From WQZF01 sp031556405 (GTDB lineage: Bacteria > Pseudomonadota > Gammaproteobacteria > Burkholderiales > Rhodocyclaceae), in contig JAVBTC010000171.1 in the NCBI GenBank assembly GCA_031556405.1, positions 1 through 26,358 on the forward strand: 26,358 nt of DNA. Direction: 5' to 3'. Each line of letters starts with the position of its first letter. Position 1 is the stretch's first letter. The position numbers and the translations under genes were made by a program. The notes beneath the pieces are model-generated. The model did no database searches and was not told the origin of the DNA. It saw nothing but the letters and a program-made list of their open reading frames with translations. Positions 1 to 8,256 of this stretch are shown here, one piece after another.

Positions 1-372
1 TGCTGCGTTTCATCGGGCGCAAAAAGGTTTCCTGAAGTGCTCGTTTTGTTGGTACGTGGTTCGCTGTTGTTATGGAAAAATTATAAATTTATATGAAAAT
101 TATTTACTTTAACTCCGTACTATAACAGAACTATATTCTATCAAATATGGAATTCAGGTTGTAAAGACACCGATGAAAAGCTTGATCGAATTGATGTCGG
201 AAAAGAAAAAGTAGAGCAGCGTCTACACGAGAAAAAGCGGCGAGATACGCAGGACACATTTGCACAGGAATTGAAAATAAAGCAGCGAACGGTTGAGGCA
301 GATGGCTTGGAATATGAAGCCGCTTAACGCTATGAGCGGGGGAGAATCCGGTATGGCCTTCGGTGAAGAAGC
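1..372. other. AT-rich gene-poor left edge
   Basis: No gene can be called with confidence here. The stretch is much more AT-rich than the flanking coding DNA. On the plus strand one frame is free of stops from 97 to the TAA at 326-328. Its second half encodes a very charged, helix-like peptide (many Glu, Lys, Arg, Asp, from about 172), but the frame has no ATG, GTG or TTG start. An ATG at 93 opens a different frame that stops after ten codons. The reading is therefore either chance or the remains of a frameshifted gene. There is a 12-bp palindrome TATAAATTTATA at 82-93. The extreme left could hold the end of a plus-strand gene (stop TGA at 33-35) or the start of a minus-strand one (ATG at 10-8); neither can be decided. 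Confidence 0.4.
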
Positions 373-1149
373 TTATTGGCCAGAAGGAGGCCATGTAGTC
401 GTTGGGAATCTGCAGATTGAAGTGGATGCCGTGCTGCCGTTGATCAGTGCACGTTCAAACCGAGCCAGACGTTCGGGCGTGCCGATATCGCACCAGCGTC
501 CATGATGTCCCTCGCCCGTGAGTCTGCCGTCGGCTGCGGCGGCGTCGAGCAGCGGACGCAACTTCAGAATCTGCCCGGGGGCGACCGGCGCGAAGAATCC
601 GGGAGAGAAAATGCCGATGCCGGTATAGGTCAGGGTTGGAGTCAGAGGTGGGGCCAAGGTCGGGGATCGCCCGGCGGTCACCGGACGCAGCGACGAACCG
701 TCGAGACTGAAGTCACCCTTGGGATTATGCTCCGGGTTCGCCGTGAGCACGAGGTGCGCACCGCCTTGTCCGCGGAGGTGCGGAACCCGTGCTCGCGCAT
801 GGGCGAAATCCCAGTCGCAAAAGATGTCGCCGCTGACGACGAGAAAAGGACCGGACCCGAGTAACGGCAAAGCCTGGGCGATTCCGCCGGCCGTTTCCAG
901 GGCTCCGGGAGGCTCCGCCGACCAGGCGATGGTGACATTCCAACGGCGTCCGTCGCCGAGCGCTTCGATCAGTTTTTCGCCGAGGTGAGCGTGGTTGATG
1001 ACGACCTCGGAGAATCCGGCGGCGGCGAGCCGCTCCAGATGACGCACGATCAAAGGTTTGCCGCCCACGGCGAGCAGCGGCTTCGGTGTCGTGTCGGTCA
1101 GCGGGCGCATTCGTTCTCCGCGTCCCGCCGCCAGGATCATGGCCTTCAT
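373..1149 (-). CDS. murU: N-acetylmuramate alpha-1-phosphate uridylyltransferase MurU
   Basis: Cytoplasmic nucleotidyltransferase that joins UTP and MurNAc-alpha-1-phosphate to give UDP-MurNAc. This is the last step of the AmgK/MurU cell-wall recycling route, which bypasses fosfomycin-sensitive MurA. The 258-residue protein opens with MKAMILAAGRGERMRPLT, the signature of sugar-phosphate nucleotidyltransferases, followed by KPLL. VVSGDIFCDWDF supplies a metal-binding aspartate, and GRWCDIGTPERL is the usual C-terminal motif. I chose the ATG at 1149 because a GGAGGT lies six bases upstream; a longer frame to 1239 only overlaps the end of amgK. The start is 13 bases after the amgK stop, so the two are one operon. 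Known members end shortly after the GTPERL helix. This one runs on for about 25 residues of Ser/Thr/Pro-rich sequence that does not look conserved, suggesting a lost or shifted stop codon. Confidence 0.9.
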   Translation of the reverse strand: MKAMILAAGRGERMRPLTDTTPKPLLAVGGKPLIVRHLERLAAAGFSEVVINHAHLGEKLIEALGDGRRWNVTIAWSAEPPGALETAGGIAQALPLLGSGPFLVVSGDIFCDWDFAHARARVPHLRGQGGAHLVLTANPEHNPKGDFSLDGSSLRPVTAGRSPTLAPPLTPTLTYTGIGIFSPGFFAPVAPGQILKLRPLLDAAAADGRLTGEGHHGRWCDIGTPERLARFERALINGSTASTSICRFPTTTWPPSGQ

Positions 1150-1162
1150 CCCGTCACCTCCA

Positions 1163-2239
1163 TCAGAAGGTATAGCCGACGGCGGGTGTGTGTCCCGAGA
1201 GTTCGTCGATGAGGCGCGGCAATGGCCGCAGTTCCGCATAGCGTTCCGTGGCGCGGCGCAGATAATTCATGACCCGCGGCAGGTATTGCAGATACAGTTC
1301 CTTGCCATCGCGGTAGAAAAGGCGGGCGAAAATCCCGAGCACCTTGAGCTGGCGCTGCACGCCCATCCATTCGTAATCGCGCCAGAATTCGGAGAAATCC
1401 GCGCGCACCGGCAGTGCAGCGCGCCGTGCCGCTTCCCAGTAGCGGATTGCCCAGTCGAGTTCCTGTTCTTCTTCCCAGTCGATGTAGGCATCGCGCAGCA
1501 GCGATACGAGATCGTAAGTGATCGGGCCGTAAACGGCATCCTGGAAATCGAGGATGCCGGGGCTGTCGGATGTCGTCAGCATTAGATTGCGCGAGTGGTA
1601 GTCGCGATGCACGAAAACGCGCGGTTGCGCCAGCACGTTTTCCAGCAGGACGGTAAAAATGCCGTTCAGCGTGGCTTCCTGCGCGGCGGAAGGCGTGATG
1701 CCGAGATGCTTGCCGACGTGCCACTCGGGGAAAAGCCGCAACTCGCGCAGCAGCAGTTCCCGGTTGTAATCGGGCAGCATGCCGGGACGGCTGGCGCTCT
1801 GGATGGCGATCAGCGCACCGCAGGCTTCCCGGTACAGCGCGGAGGCGCGCGCGCTTGCCTCGTTGCCGGGGTGATCCGCCCGGTCGGCTTCCAGTGCCGT
1901 CAGATAAGTAATGGCGCCGAGATCGGCGAGCAGCAGAAAGCCTTCCTCCGGATTCGCCGCGTATATTTGCGGTACGCGCGCCCCCGTGGCGGCGAACAAT
2001 TCCGCCACGTGCAGGAAAGGCCGGCAGTCCTCGTGTTCGGGAGGCGCGTCCATCACGATTCGAGTCGTCCGGTCGGCCAGTGTGACGCGGAAGTAACGGC
2101 GGAAGCTGGCATCGGACGATGCCGGCGCAAGCTCGAAGGCGAGGCCGGGGAATTGTATCCCGACCCACTCCGACAGACGCCGCATTCGATGGGACATCCG
2201 GTCTTTCATTTGCTGCTCGGATTGCTCCTGAAGAGGCAT
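1163..2239 (-). CDS. amgK: Anomeric N-acetylmuramate/N-acetylglucosamine kinase AmgK
   Basis: Aminoglycoside-phosphotransferase-fold kinase (APH/choline-kinase family) that phosphorylates the anomeric carbon of MurNAc and GlcNAc released by peptidoglycan turnover, making the substrate of MurU encoded just downstream. At 358 residues it matches the family. The Brenner-type catalytic loop HRDYHSRNLM lies near residue 210 and the metal-binding LDFQDAVYGP follows; DASFRRYFRV near the N-terminus is the nucleotide-binding strand region. The start at 2239 (MPLQEQ) is the most upstream methionine giving a family-like N-terminus. The frame stays open to 2545, but that extension is Arg/Ser-rich and lies antisense to the lptD signal peptide. 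An alternative start is the Met at residue 11. The ribosome site is weak. The gene is divergent from lptD, with an AT-rich stretch just upstream (2260-2280) that probably holds its promoter. Confidence 0.9.
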   Translation of the reverse strand: MPLQEQSEQQMKDRMSHRMRRLSEWVGIQFPGLAFELAPASSDASFRRYFRVTLADRTTRIVMDAPPEHEDCRPFLHVAELFAATGARVPQIYAANPEEGFLLLADLGAITYLTALEADRADHPGNEASARASALYREACGALIAIQSASRPGMLPDYNRELLLRELRLFPEWHVGKHLGITPSAAQEATLNGIFTVLLENVLAQPRVFVHRDYHSRNLMLTTSDSPGILDFQDAVYGPITYDLVSLLRDAYIDWEEEQELDWAIRYWEAARRAALPVRADFSEFWRDYEWMGVQRQLKVLGIFARLFYRDGKELYLQYLPRVMNYLRRATERYAELRPLPRLIDELSGHTPAVGYTF

Positions 2240-2288
2240 TTTTCGCCGTATCCTGATGTAAAATAAAAAAATTTTAACATCTGAACGA

Positions 2289-2307
2289 ACCGGGCGCGCT
2301 GCCCGGT
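2289..2307. repeat. Hairpin in the amgK-lptD divergent spacer
   Basis: A perfect 7-bp inverted repeat, ACCGGGC and GCCCGGT around a 5-base loop, sits in the 284-base spacer between the divergent amgK and lptD starts. No T-run follows on either strand, so it is not a classic terminator. It may be an RNA hairpin in a long amgK leader or an operator; no known binding site is recognised. I could not assign a convincing lptD promoter in the rest of the spacer. Confidence 0.35.
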
Positions 2308-2523
2308 GCTCCCGGTGTTTTTTCCGGCGTTTCCGTTCCACGGACGCCGCGCGGATGAAATGGATGCGGCTTAGGCAATGAAAATGACAGGAAGAATAGA
2401 GCGAATGGAACCGCGAGGACGAAAAGTCATCGCGGCGGCGCGGTTTTTCGCGCCCGTCGCCGCTTGTTGTCGTGGTGCGCCGGCGGATATCCGAATGTTT
2501 CCGGATGGAGCCGCGGCCATAGC

Positions 2524-5500
2524 ATGATGCCGAGATCGTTCCCATTGCGAATTGCCTGCCTGGCCGGTTTTTTTCTCTGCGGCGGTTTTTCTGCCGCGCA
2601 GGCGGAAACGCTGCCGCCTTTTCGCGTCAATCCCGGCTTGCTTGGAGGTGCGCCGAAACGGGAAGCGCCGACACAGGACAATGTTCCGGCTGCGCCTTCC
2701 TCAACCGCTTCCTCGTCCGCTCCGCCACCGGAAACCTCTGCTGCCGAAGTGCGGGCGGTAACGCCGGTTCAGGCCGAATTTCAGCCTGAATCCCGGCCTG
2801 AATCCCGGGCAGAGCCCCAGCCTTCGGCTCCGCCGAAGCGGATGGCGGTGCCGGAAGAACGCGGTAAGTCCGTTTCCCGTCCCCGCGTCGCGGGAGGAAA
2901 CGAAGAGGACACGAGAAGCAAAGCCGCGACGGCGGACATGCCGGCTGCTGCACCGGATACGGCGCAGGGGGAAGGCAGCCGGGCCGGGCGGGAACAGGCG
3001 CGTACGGCAGCGGCTGCCGGTGCGCATGCAGAAACACAAACGAAAACGCCGAAACCGGTGATGCAAACGATGTCCGAAACGGACCCAGGAGCGAAACCGG
3101 AAACGGAATCCAGGGCGGAGCCCGAGATCCGGGCCCTGGACGAAGAACCCCGTTCCACCGCCACTCCCTCTTCGCGTCCGGAGGTGACGCTGCCGCCTTC
3201 CGCTCCTTCCGGCGCTTCCGAAACTATTGCTTCCACACCGCGCCCGCACGGCGCGAAGAAAGAGGAAGCCGGAGCCGAGCCGGAAACGGTTTTTCTCACC
3301 GCCGACAACATTGACGGCGTCACCGACTGGGAGACGACGGCTTCCGGTGCGGTCGAGGTCCACCGCGACGATCTCACGGTCAATGCCGATAAAATAATCT
3401 ATTGGCCACTCGAAGATGAGATGGAAGCGAGCGGCAATGTGCGTCTCACTCGTGGCGAGGATGTGGTCACCGGCCCGAAAATGCGCATGCAGCTCGACGC
3501 CCAGACCGGTTTCTTCGATTCGCCCGTCTATCGCCTGAAACGCGATCCGCTGGCGAAGAAGGAGGAAAAGGAAGAAGAAATGGTGACGCTCACCATTCCG
3601 CGCAAAGTCACGTCGGACAATCCGCTTGCCGCACTGGTGCCGCCGCAGACGATGACCGTGCCGCGTTCGATTTTCCTGTTGCCCGCACCGCCGGTACCCG
3701 TTGTCGAGGCGCAGGGAGAGGCGGAGCAGATCGATTTCGAAGGGGAGAACCGGGTACGTATCCATAAGGGCACATACAGTACCTGTAAGCCCGGCGACCG
3801 CTCCTGGTACGCCTACGCCGACGAAATGACTCTCGATTATGATCGGCAGGTTGGAGAAGCGCAGGGCGGTACCGTCTATTTTCAGGATGTGCCGATCATT
3901 TATTCGCCGTGGCTGTCGTTTCCGCTCGACAGTGAACGCCACTCCGGTTTTCTTGCGCCTGTTTTCGGTTCCACCAGCGACAGCGGTTTTCTGCTGTCGC
4001 TGCCGTATTACTGGAATATCGCACCCAACCTCGACGCGACCATCGCGCCGCGCTTTTATTCCAAACGCGGCCTGATGCTTGCCGGCGAAACGCGCTACCT
4101 TCAGCCCAATTATGCTGGGGTCGTTCGTGCGGAAACGCTGCAGAACGACAAGGTGCGCAACGAAAACCGTTACGGCTACAACGTCGAACATCATCAGAAT
4201 TTTGGTTACGGCATCACTGGCAGCCTCGAGTTGAACGGTGTTTCCGACGACAATTATTTTTCCGATCTGTCGTCAAAATCGACGATCACGTCGCAGACCC
4301 AGTTATTGCGCCGGGGCGTATTGAGCTACGGTGGCAGCTGGTGGGGCGCGAACATCATCGGCCAGGGCTATCAAACGCTGCAGTCGGATTCCGAGGCACG
4401 GGTCGACGCTCCGTACAATTTCGCGCCGCAAATCAATTTCGTCGGGCGCCGCCTTGATCTGTTCGACAGCGACATCAGCATGCTGGCGCAATACACTTCT
4501 TTCACACATCCGACGATGGTCGAGGCGCAACGGATGATCGCTTACCCGAGCGTGGCGCTGCCGTACGTGACGCCGGGATACTATGTAAAGCCGAAAGTCG
4601 GCGTTCACTATTCGCAATACAAGCTCGAACATCAGGTCGAGGGCATGCCCGATTCGATTTCACGTACCCTGCCCATCGTCAGCGTCGATGCCGGCATGAC
4701 CTTCGAGCGCAACGGCAACTGGTTCGGGCGGGAGATGACGCAGACGCTCGAACCGCGGCTTTACTATCTCTACATCCCATACCGCAACCAGGACGACATT
4801 CCGCTCTTCGATACCGCAGTAGCGGATTTCAACTTTGCGCAGGCTTTTTCCGAAAACATCTATTCCGGGCAGGACCGGATCAACGACGCGAACCAACTGA
4901 CCGCGGCGCTCTCTTCGCGCCTGATTGATTCGGCGACCGGACGCGAATATCTGCGCGTGATGGTCGGGCAGCAGTTCTATTTCCGCGATCCGCGGGTGAC
5001 GCTGCATCCGGACGACAAGCCGCGCTCCGGGCGCAGTTCCGATTTTCTCGCCGCCGCCACCGGGCAGGTGATGAAAAACGTCTGGTTCGATACCGCCATC
5101 CAGTACGATCCGAACGCCGAGCGCAGCAGCGACAGTGTCAAGCGCTTCTCGTTCGGGGGGCGTTACTATCCGGAGACGGGAAAGATCATCAATGCCTCGT
5201 ACCGTTTCGACCGCGACAATTTCAGGCAGATCGATCTGTCCGGACAGTGGTCGTTCGCGGGCCGCTGGAGTGTCGTCGGGCGCTACAATTACTCGTTCAT
5301 GGAGAACCAGTTGATCGAGGCATTGGGCGGGATCGAATATAACGGCGGCTGCTGGGCGATCCGTGCCGTGGCGCATCAGTTGACGACGACTTCGGAGACG
5401 CGTCCGACCGCCTTCTTCGTCCAGCTGGAACTGAACGAGTTTTCGCGTATCGGATCGAATCCGCTCGATCTTCTGTCGCGCAATATTCAGGGCTACAACA

Positions 5501-5586
5501 AAATCAATACGACGACGAGGAACGCACAGGATTTCCTGTTCCTGCCGTCGTCTTCATCGCAATCGCTGGCGAGCGAGACTTTCTGA
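2524..5586 (+). CDS. lptD: LPS-assembly protein LptD (outer-membrane LPS translocon)
   Basis: Outer-membrane beta-barrel that, with the lipoprotein LptE, inserts lipopolysaccharide into the outer leaflet. The chosen ATG at 2524 gives 1020 residues beginning with a classic signal peptide cut after AQA (residue 27); an earlier ATG at 2464 would precede this with non-signal sequence. Residues about 45-255 are Pro/Ala/Glu/Ser-rich low complexity, including a perfect tandem 12-bp repeat at 2785-2808 coding PESR twice. The LptA-like jellyroll follows from about 256 (LTADNIDGVTDWETTASG), is interrupted near 344-405 by a Lys/Glu then Pro-rich insertion, and the LptD barrel runs to the C-terminus. The mature protein has only two cysteines, 421 (YSTCKPGD) and 943 (GGCWAIRA), apparently matching one inter-domain disulfide of the E. 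coli protein. E. coli LptD is 784 residues, so the extra length is mostly the insertions. surA starts 11 bases downstream. Confidence 0.96.
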   Translation: MMPRSFPLRIACLAGFFLCGGFSAAQAETLPPFRVNPGLLGGAPKREAPTQDNVPAAPSSTASSSAPPPETSAAEVRAVTPVQAEFQPESRPESRAEPQPSAPPKRMAVPEERGKSVSRPRVAGGNEEDTRSKAATADMPAAAPDTAQGEGSRAGREQARTAAAAGAHAETQTKTPKPVMQTMSETDPGAKPETESRAEPEIRALDEEPRSTATPSSRPEVTLPPSAPSGASETIASTPRPHGAKKEEAGAEPETVFLTADNIDGVTDWETTASGAVEVHRDDLTVNADKIIYWPLEDEMEASGNVRLTRGEDVVTGPKMRMQLDAQTGFFDSPVYRLKRDPLAKKEEKEEEMVTLTIPRKVTSDNPLAALVPPQTMTVPRSIFLLPAPPVPVVEAQGEAEQIDFEGENRVRIHKGTYSTCKPGDRSWYAYADEMTLDYDRQVGEAQGGTVYFQDVPIIYSPWLSFPLDSERHSGFLAPVFGSTSDSGFLLSLPYYWNIAPNLDATIAPRFYSKRGLMLAGETRYLQPNYAGVVRAETLQNDKVRNENRYGYNVEHHQNFGYGITGSLELNGVSDDNYFSDLSSKSTITSQTQLLRRGVLSYGGSWWGANIIGQGYQTLQSDSEARVDAPYNFAPQINFVGRRLDLFDSDISMLAQYTSFTHPTMVEAQRMIAYPSVALPYVTPGYYVKPKVGVHYSQYKLEHQVEGMPDSISRTLPIVSVDAGMTFERNGNWFGREMTQTLEPRLYYLYIPYRNQDDIPLFDTAVADFNFAQAFSENIYSGQDRINDANQLTAALSSRLIDSATGREYLRVMVGQQFYFRDPRVTLHPDDKPRSGRSSDFLAAATGQVMKNVWFDTAIQYDPNAERSSDSVKRFSFGGRYYPETGKIINASYRFDRDNFRQIDLSGQWSFAGRWSVVGRYNYSFMENQLIEALGGIEYNGGCWAIRAVAHQLTTTSETRPTAFFVQLELNEFSRIGSNPLDLLSRNIQGYNKINTTTRNAQDFLFLPSSSSQSLASETF

Positions 5587-5597
5587 GAGGGCTTCTG

Positions 5598-7076
5598 ATG
5601 TCGCGTGGAATTTTTCCGCTGCTTTTGTTGCTTTTATCGTTTTTCGCCCATGCGGCGCCCCCGGACGGAGGCTTCGCGCGAGGGTCGGGAATCAAGGCGA
5701 CACCTTCTGCCGGGGGGCTTACCGTGCCCGCGCAGAGTGGCACTCCCGCCGCCACGGTGAAAACGCCGGCGGCTTCCGATACGGCTGCGGCTCCCGTGGT
5801 GGGAGGGGCAACGGAAGGGAAGTCCGGAACCGGAACCGGGATAGCGGCGCGGCCGCTGGAGGTCGACCGCATTGTCGCCGTGGTCAACGATGAAGTGGTC
5901 ACACTGAATGAACTGCGCGCCCGGCTCAATGCTGCGACGATGCAGTTGAAGCGCCAGGGCACTCCGTTGCCACCGCAGGATGTCCTGGAGAAGCAAATGC
6001 TCGAACGTCTGATTATCGACCGTTTGCAGTTGCAGACGGCGCGAAGCAAGGGTGTGCGGGTCGACGACACGCAACTCGATCAGGCCTTGAACCGCATCGC
6101 CGCCGGCAACAAGATGACGTTGGCGCAATTCCGCCAGACACTGGAAAAGGATGGAATCGCTTTTGCCAGTTTCCGCGAGGATGTCCGTTCCGAAATGACA
6201 ATCAGCTTCCTGCGCGAGCGCGAAGTGCAGGGGCGCGTCGTCGTCAGCGAGGGCGAGATCGATAATTTCATCGCGAACGAATCGACTACGGGCGCCAGTG
6301 AGGATTATCTGGTTGCGCATATTCTGCTGCGCGCGCCGGAAGGCGCTTCCCCCGAGGATTTGCAGAAGCTGCGGCAAAAGGGCGAGGAAGTCATGAAACG
6401 GCTGGAAGGCGGCGAGGACTTCGCACAGGCCGCTGCCGCCAATTCGGATGCACCCGATGCGCTTTCCGGCGGCAGCCTCGGTTGGCGCACGCTGGAACGG
6501 ATGCCGAATATTTTCGCCGAGGTGGTGGTGAAAATGCGCCCGGGGAGCATTTCGCCGCTGCTCTCCAGCGCCAACGGTTTTCACATCGTCAAGCTGGTCG
6601 ACAAGCGCGGTTCGACGCTGGCCATGCCGCCGGTCGAACAGATCCGCGCGCGTCACATCCTGATCAAGGTTAACGAACTGGTTTCCGAATCCGAGGCGCG
6701 GCACAAGCTCGAAGGGCTGCGCGACCGCCTGAAGAACGGAGCCGACTTCGCCGAACTGGCGCGTCTTTATTCCCAGGACGCCTCGGCGACCAAAGGCGGC
6801 GATCTCGGCTGGATCTATCCCGGCGATACCGTGCCCGAATTCGAGCGCGCGATGAAAGCGCTCAAACCCGGCGAACTCAGCCAGCCAGTGCAGACGCCAT
6901 TCGGTTTCCATCTCATCGAGGTACTCGAACGCCGTACTCAGGAGGCCTCGCAGGACCGGAAACGGCAGGCGGTGCGGCAGATATTGCACGAACGCAAGTT
7001 CGACGAGGCTTATCAGGACTGGCTGCGCCAATTGCGCGACCAGGCTTACGTCGAATACCGCCTGGAAGAACAGTGA
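5598..7076 (+). CDS. surA: Periplasmic chaperone and peptidyl-prolyl isomerase SurA
   Basis: Escorts unfolded outer-membrane proteins, LptD among them, through the periplasm to the BAM complex. The 492-residue protein starts with a signal peptide (MSRGIFPLLLLLLSFFAHA) and a good ribosome site, GAGAGGG. An Ala/Pro/Gly/Thr-rich linker of about 65 residues is not part of the usual fold. The SurA N-terminal chaperone domain begins at residue 88 (LEVDRIVAVVNDEVVTLNEL). Two parvulin PpiC domains follow, at roughly 235-337 (DYLVAHILLRAPEG) and 350-450 (IRARHILIKVNE, then GGDLGWIYPGDTVPEFE), and a short C-terminal helix closes the chaperone core. It lies between lptD and pdxA with an 11-base gap before and a 4-base overlap after, so it is cotranscribed with both. 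The lptD-surA-pdxA-rsmA order is conserved in many proteobacteria. Confidence 0.96.
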   Translation: MSRGIFPLLLLLLSFFAHAAPPDGGFARGSGIKATPSAGGLTVPAQSGTPAATVKTPAASDTAAAPVVGGATEGKSGTGTGIAARPLEVDRIVAVVNDEVVTLNELRARLNAATMQLKRQGTPLPPQDVLEKQMLERLIIDRLQLQTARSKGVRVDDTQLDQALNRIAAGNKMTLAQFRQTLEKDGIAFASFREDVRSEMTISFLREREVQGRVVVSEGEIDNFIANESTTGASEDYLVAHILLRAPEGASPEDLQKLRQKGEEVMKRLEGGEDFAQAAAANSDAPDALSGGSLGWRTLERMPNIFAEVVVKMRPGSISPLLSSANGFHIVKLVDKRGSTLAMPPVEQIRARHILIKVNELVSESEARHKLEGLRDRLKNGADFAELARLYSQDASATKGGDLGWIYPGDTVPEFERAMKALKPGELSQPVQTPFGFHLIEVLERRTQEASQDRKRQAVRQILHERKFDEAYQDWLRQLRDQAYVEYRLEEQ

Positions 7077-8197
7077 GCGCGGCCGCCTCTTCTCCCTCTT
7101 CCGTCATTCCCGTCGCTTCCGCCATGGTTCCCGTCATCGCCGTTACCTCCGGCGAGCCGGCGGGAATCGGTCCGGAATTGTGCCTGACCCTGCCCCGGTT
7201 GTTGGCAAACGCGGCAATGGGGGAGAAGGAGTCGTTTCGCGTCGTCGTTCTCGGTGACCGCGAACTGCTTGCCGCGCGGGCGCGGCAGACCGGGATCGAC
7301 ATGCGGTTTTGTTCCTGGCCGGATTCCGCGCCGGGGGCGCTCAGCGTGCTGCATTGTCCGCTGGCGGTTCCCGTGGAGGCCGGAAAACTCGATCGCGCCA
7401 ATGCTTCCTATGTTCTGGCGCTGCTCGATCGCGCGCTGGCCGGTTGCATGTCAGGGGAATTCGCGGCGATGGTGACGGCGCCGGTGCACAAAGGCGTAAT
7501 CAACGAGGCGGGTATTCCCTTCACGGGGCATACCGAATATCTGGCGGAAAAAACCGGTACCGCGCGGGTCGTGATGATGCTTGCCGGAGAAACGGAACGA
7601 TACGGAGAGCAGGGCGAGGAAAAAGGCAGGAAAAAAGGCGGGAAAAAGGACGAATCCGGCGTTCCTTCCCGTTATTCGTTGCGCGTCGCGCTGGCGACCA
7701 CGCATCTGCCGCTGAAAGACGTTGCGGCGGCGATTACCGCGCCGCTTCTGGAAGAATCACTGCGCATCGTCCACGCGGAACTGGTGCGCCGTTTCGGACT
7801 CGATGCGCCGCGCATCCTGGTGACAGGCCTCAATCCGCACGCCGGCGAAGGCGGCTATCTCGGGCGCGAGGAAATCGACGTGATCACTCCCGTACTCGAA
7901 AAACTGCGCGCGGAAGGCATGGCGCTGATTGGTCCCTTGCCTGCCGATACGATGTTTACGCCACCGGTGCTTGCCGGCGGTGATTGCGTTTTCGCGATGT
8001 ACCACGACCAGGGATTGACCGCGCTCAAATACGCCACCTTCGGTCACGGCATCAATGTCACGCTCGGCCTGCCGGTAATCCGGACTTCGGTCGATCACGG
8101 CACCGCCCTGGAATTGGCCGGCACCGGGCGTGCCGACCCCGGCAGCCTGATCGAAGCGGTGCGGCAGGCGCTCTTCATGGCGCGGCGGGTGCGTTGA
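7073..8197 (+). CDS. pdxA: 4-hydroxythreonine-4-phosphate dehydrogenase PdxA
   Basis: NAD-dependent, metal-requiring enzyme of pyridoxal 5'-phosphate synthesis; it oxidises 4-phosphohydroxy-L-threonine and the product decarboxylates before condensation by PdxJ. Family motifs are in order: TSGEPAGIGPEL (25-36), VTAPVHKGVINEAGIPFTGHTEYL, ATTHLPLKDV, GLNPHAGEGGYLGREE, PLPADT and MYHDQGLTALK; the histidines in HTEYL and YHDQG are metal ligands in the family. I chose GTG at 7073, which overlaps the surA stop as GTGA and has GGAAGA upstream. The ATG at 7124 (MVPVIAVTSGEPAG) is closer to the usual N-terminus but lacks a ribosome site. At 374 residues it is longer than the 329 of E. coli, mainly through a Gly/Lys/Glu-rich insertion near residues 174-200 (7600-7670). 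Confidence 0.94.
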   Translation: MSAAASSPSSVIPVASAMVPVIAVTSGEPAGIGPELCLTLPRLLANAAMGEKESFRVVVLGDRELLAARARQTGIDMRFCSWPDSAPGALSVLHCPLAVPVEAGKLDRANASYVLALLDRALAGCMSGEFAAMVTAPVHKGVINEAGIPFTGHTEYLAEKTGTARVVMMLAGETERYGEQGEEKGRKKGGKKDESGVPSRYSLRVALATTHLPLKDVAAAITAPLLEESLRIVHAELVRRFGLDAPRILVTGLNPHAGEGGYLGREEIDVITPVLEKLRAEGMALIGPLPADTMFTPPVLAGGDCVFAMYHDQGLTALKYATFGHGINVTLGLPVIRTSVDHGTALELAGTGRADPGSLIEAVRQALFMARRVR

Positions 8198-8256
8198 ATG
8201 CTCCGGTGGGTGTCGGAATCGGGGATAAGGCAAGGTGCAGGCAGGGAAAAACGGCA

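Noticed and set aside
1..35. Possible end of a plus-strand gene (frame ending KKVS and TGA at 33-35) or start of a minus-strand gene (ATG at 10-8)
   Set aside because: Too little sequence on this side of the window edge to choose between the two or to recognise a product.
131..394. 87-residue minus-strand frame starting MASFWPIS as a separate gene
   Set aside because: Its start overlaps the end of murU, there is no ribosome site, and only its first codons have coding-like composition; treated as part of the MurU tail question instead.
2240..2545. N-terminal extension of AmgK of about 100 residues
   Set aside because: It is Arg/Ser-rich, unlike the kinase family, lies antisense to the lptD start and crosses an AT-rich promoter-like stretch; the family start fits 2239.
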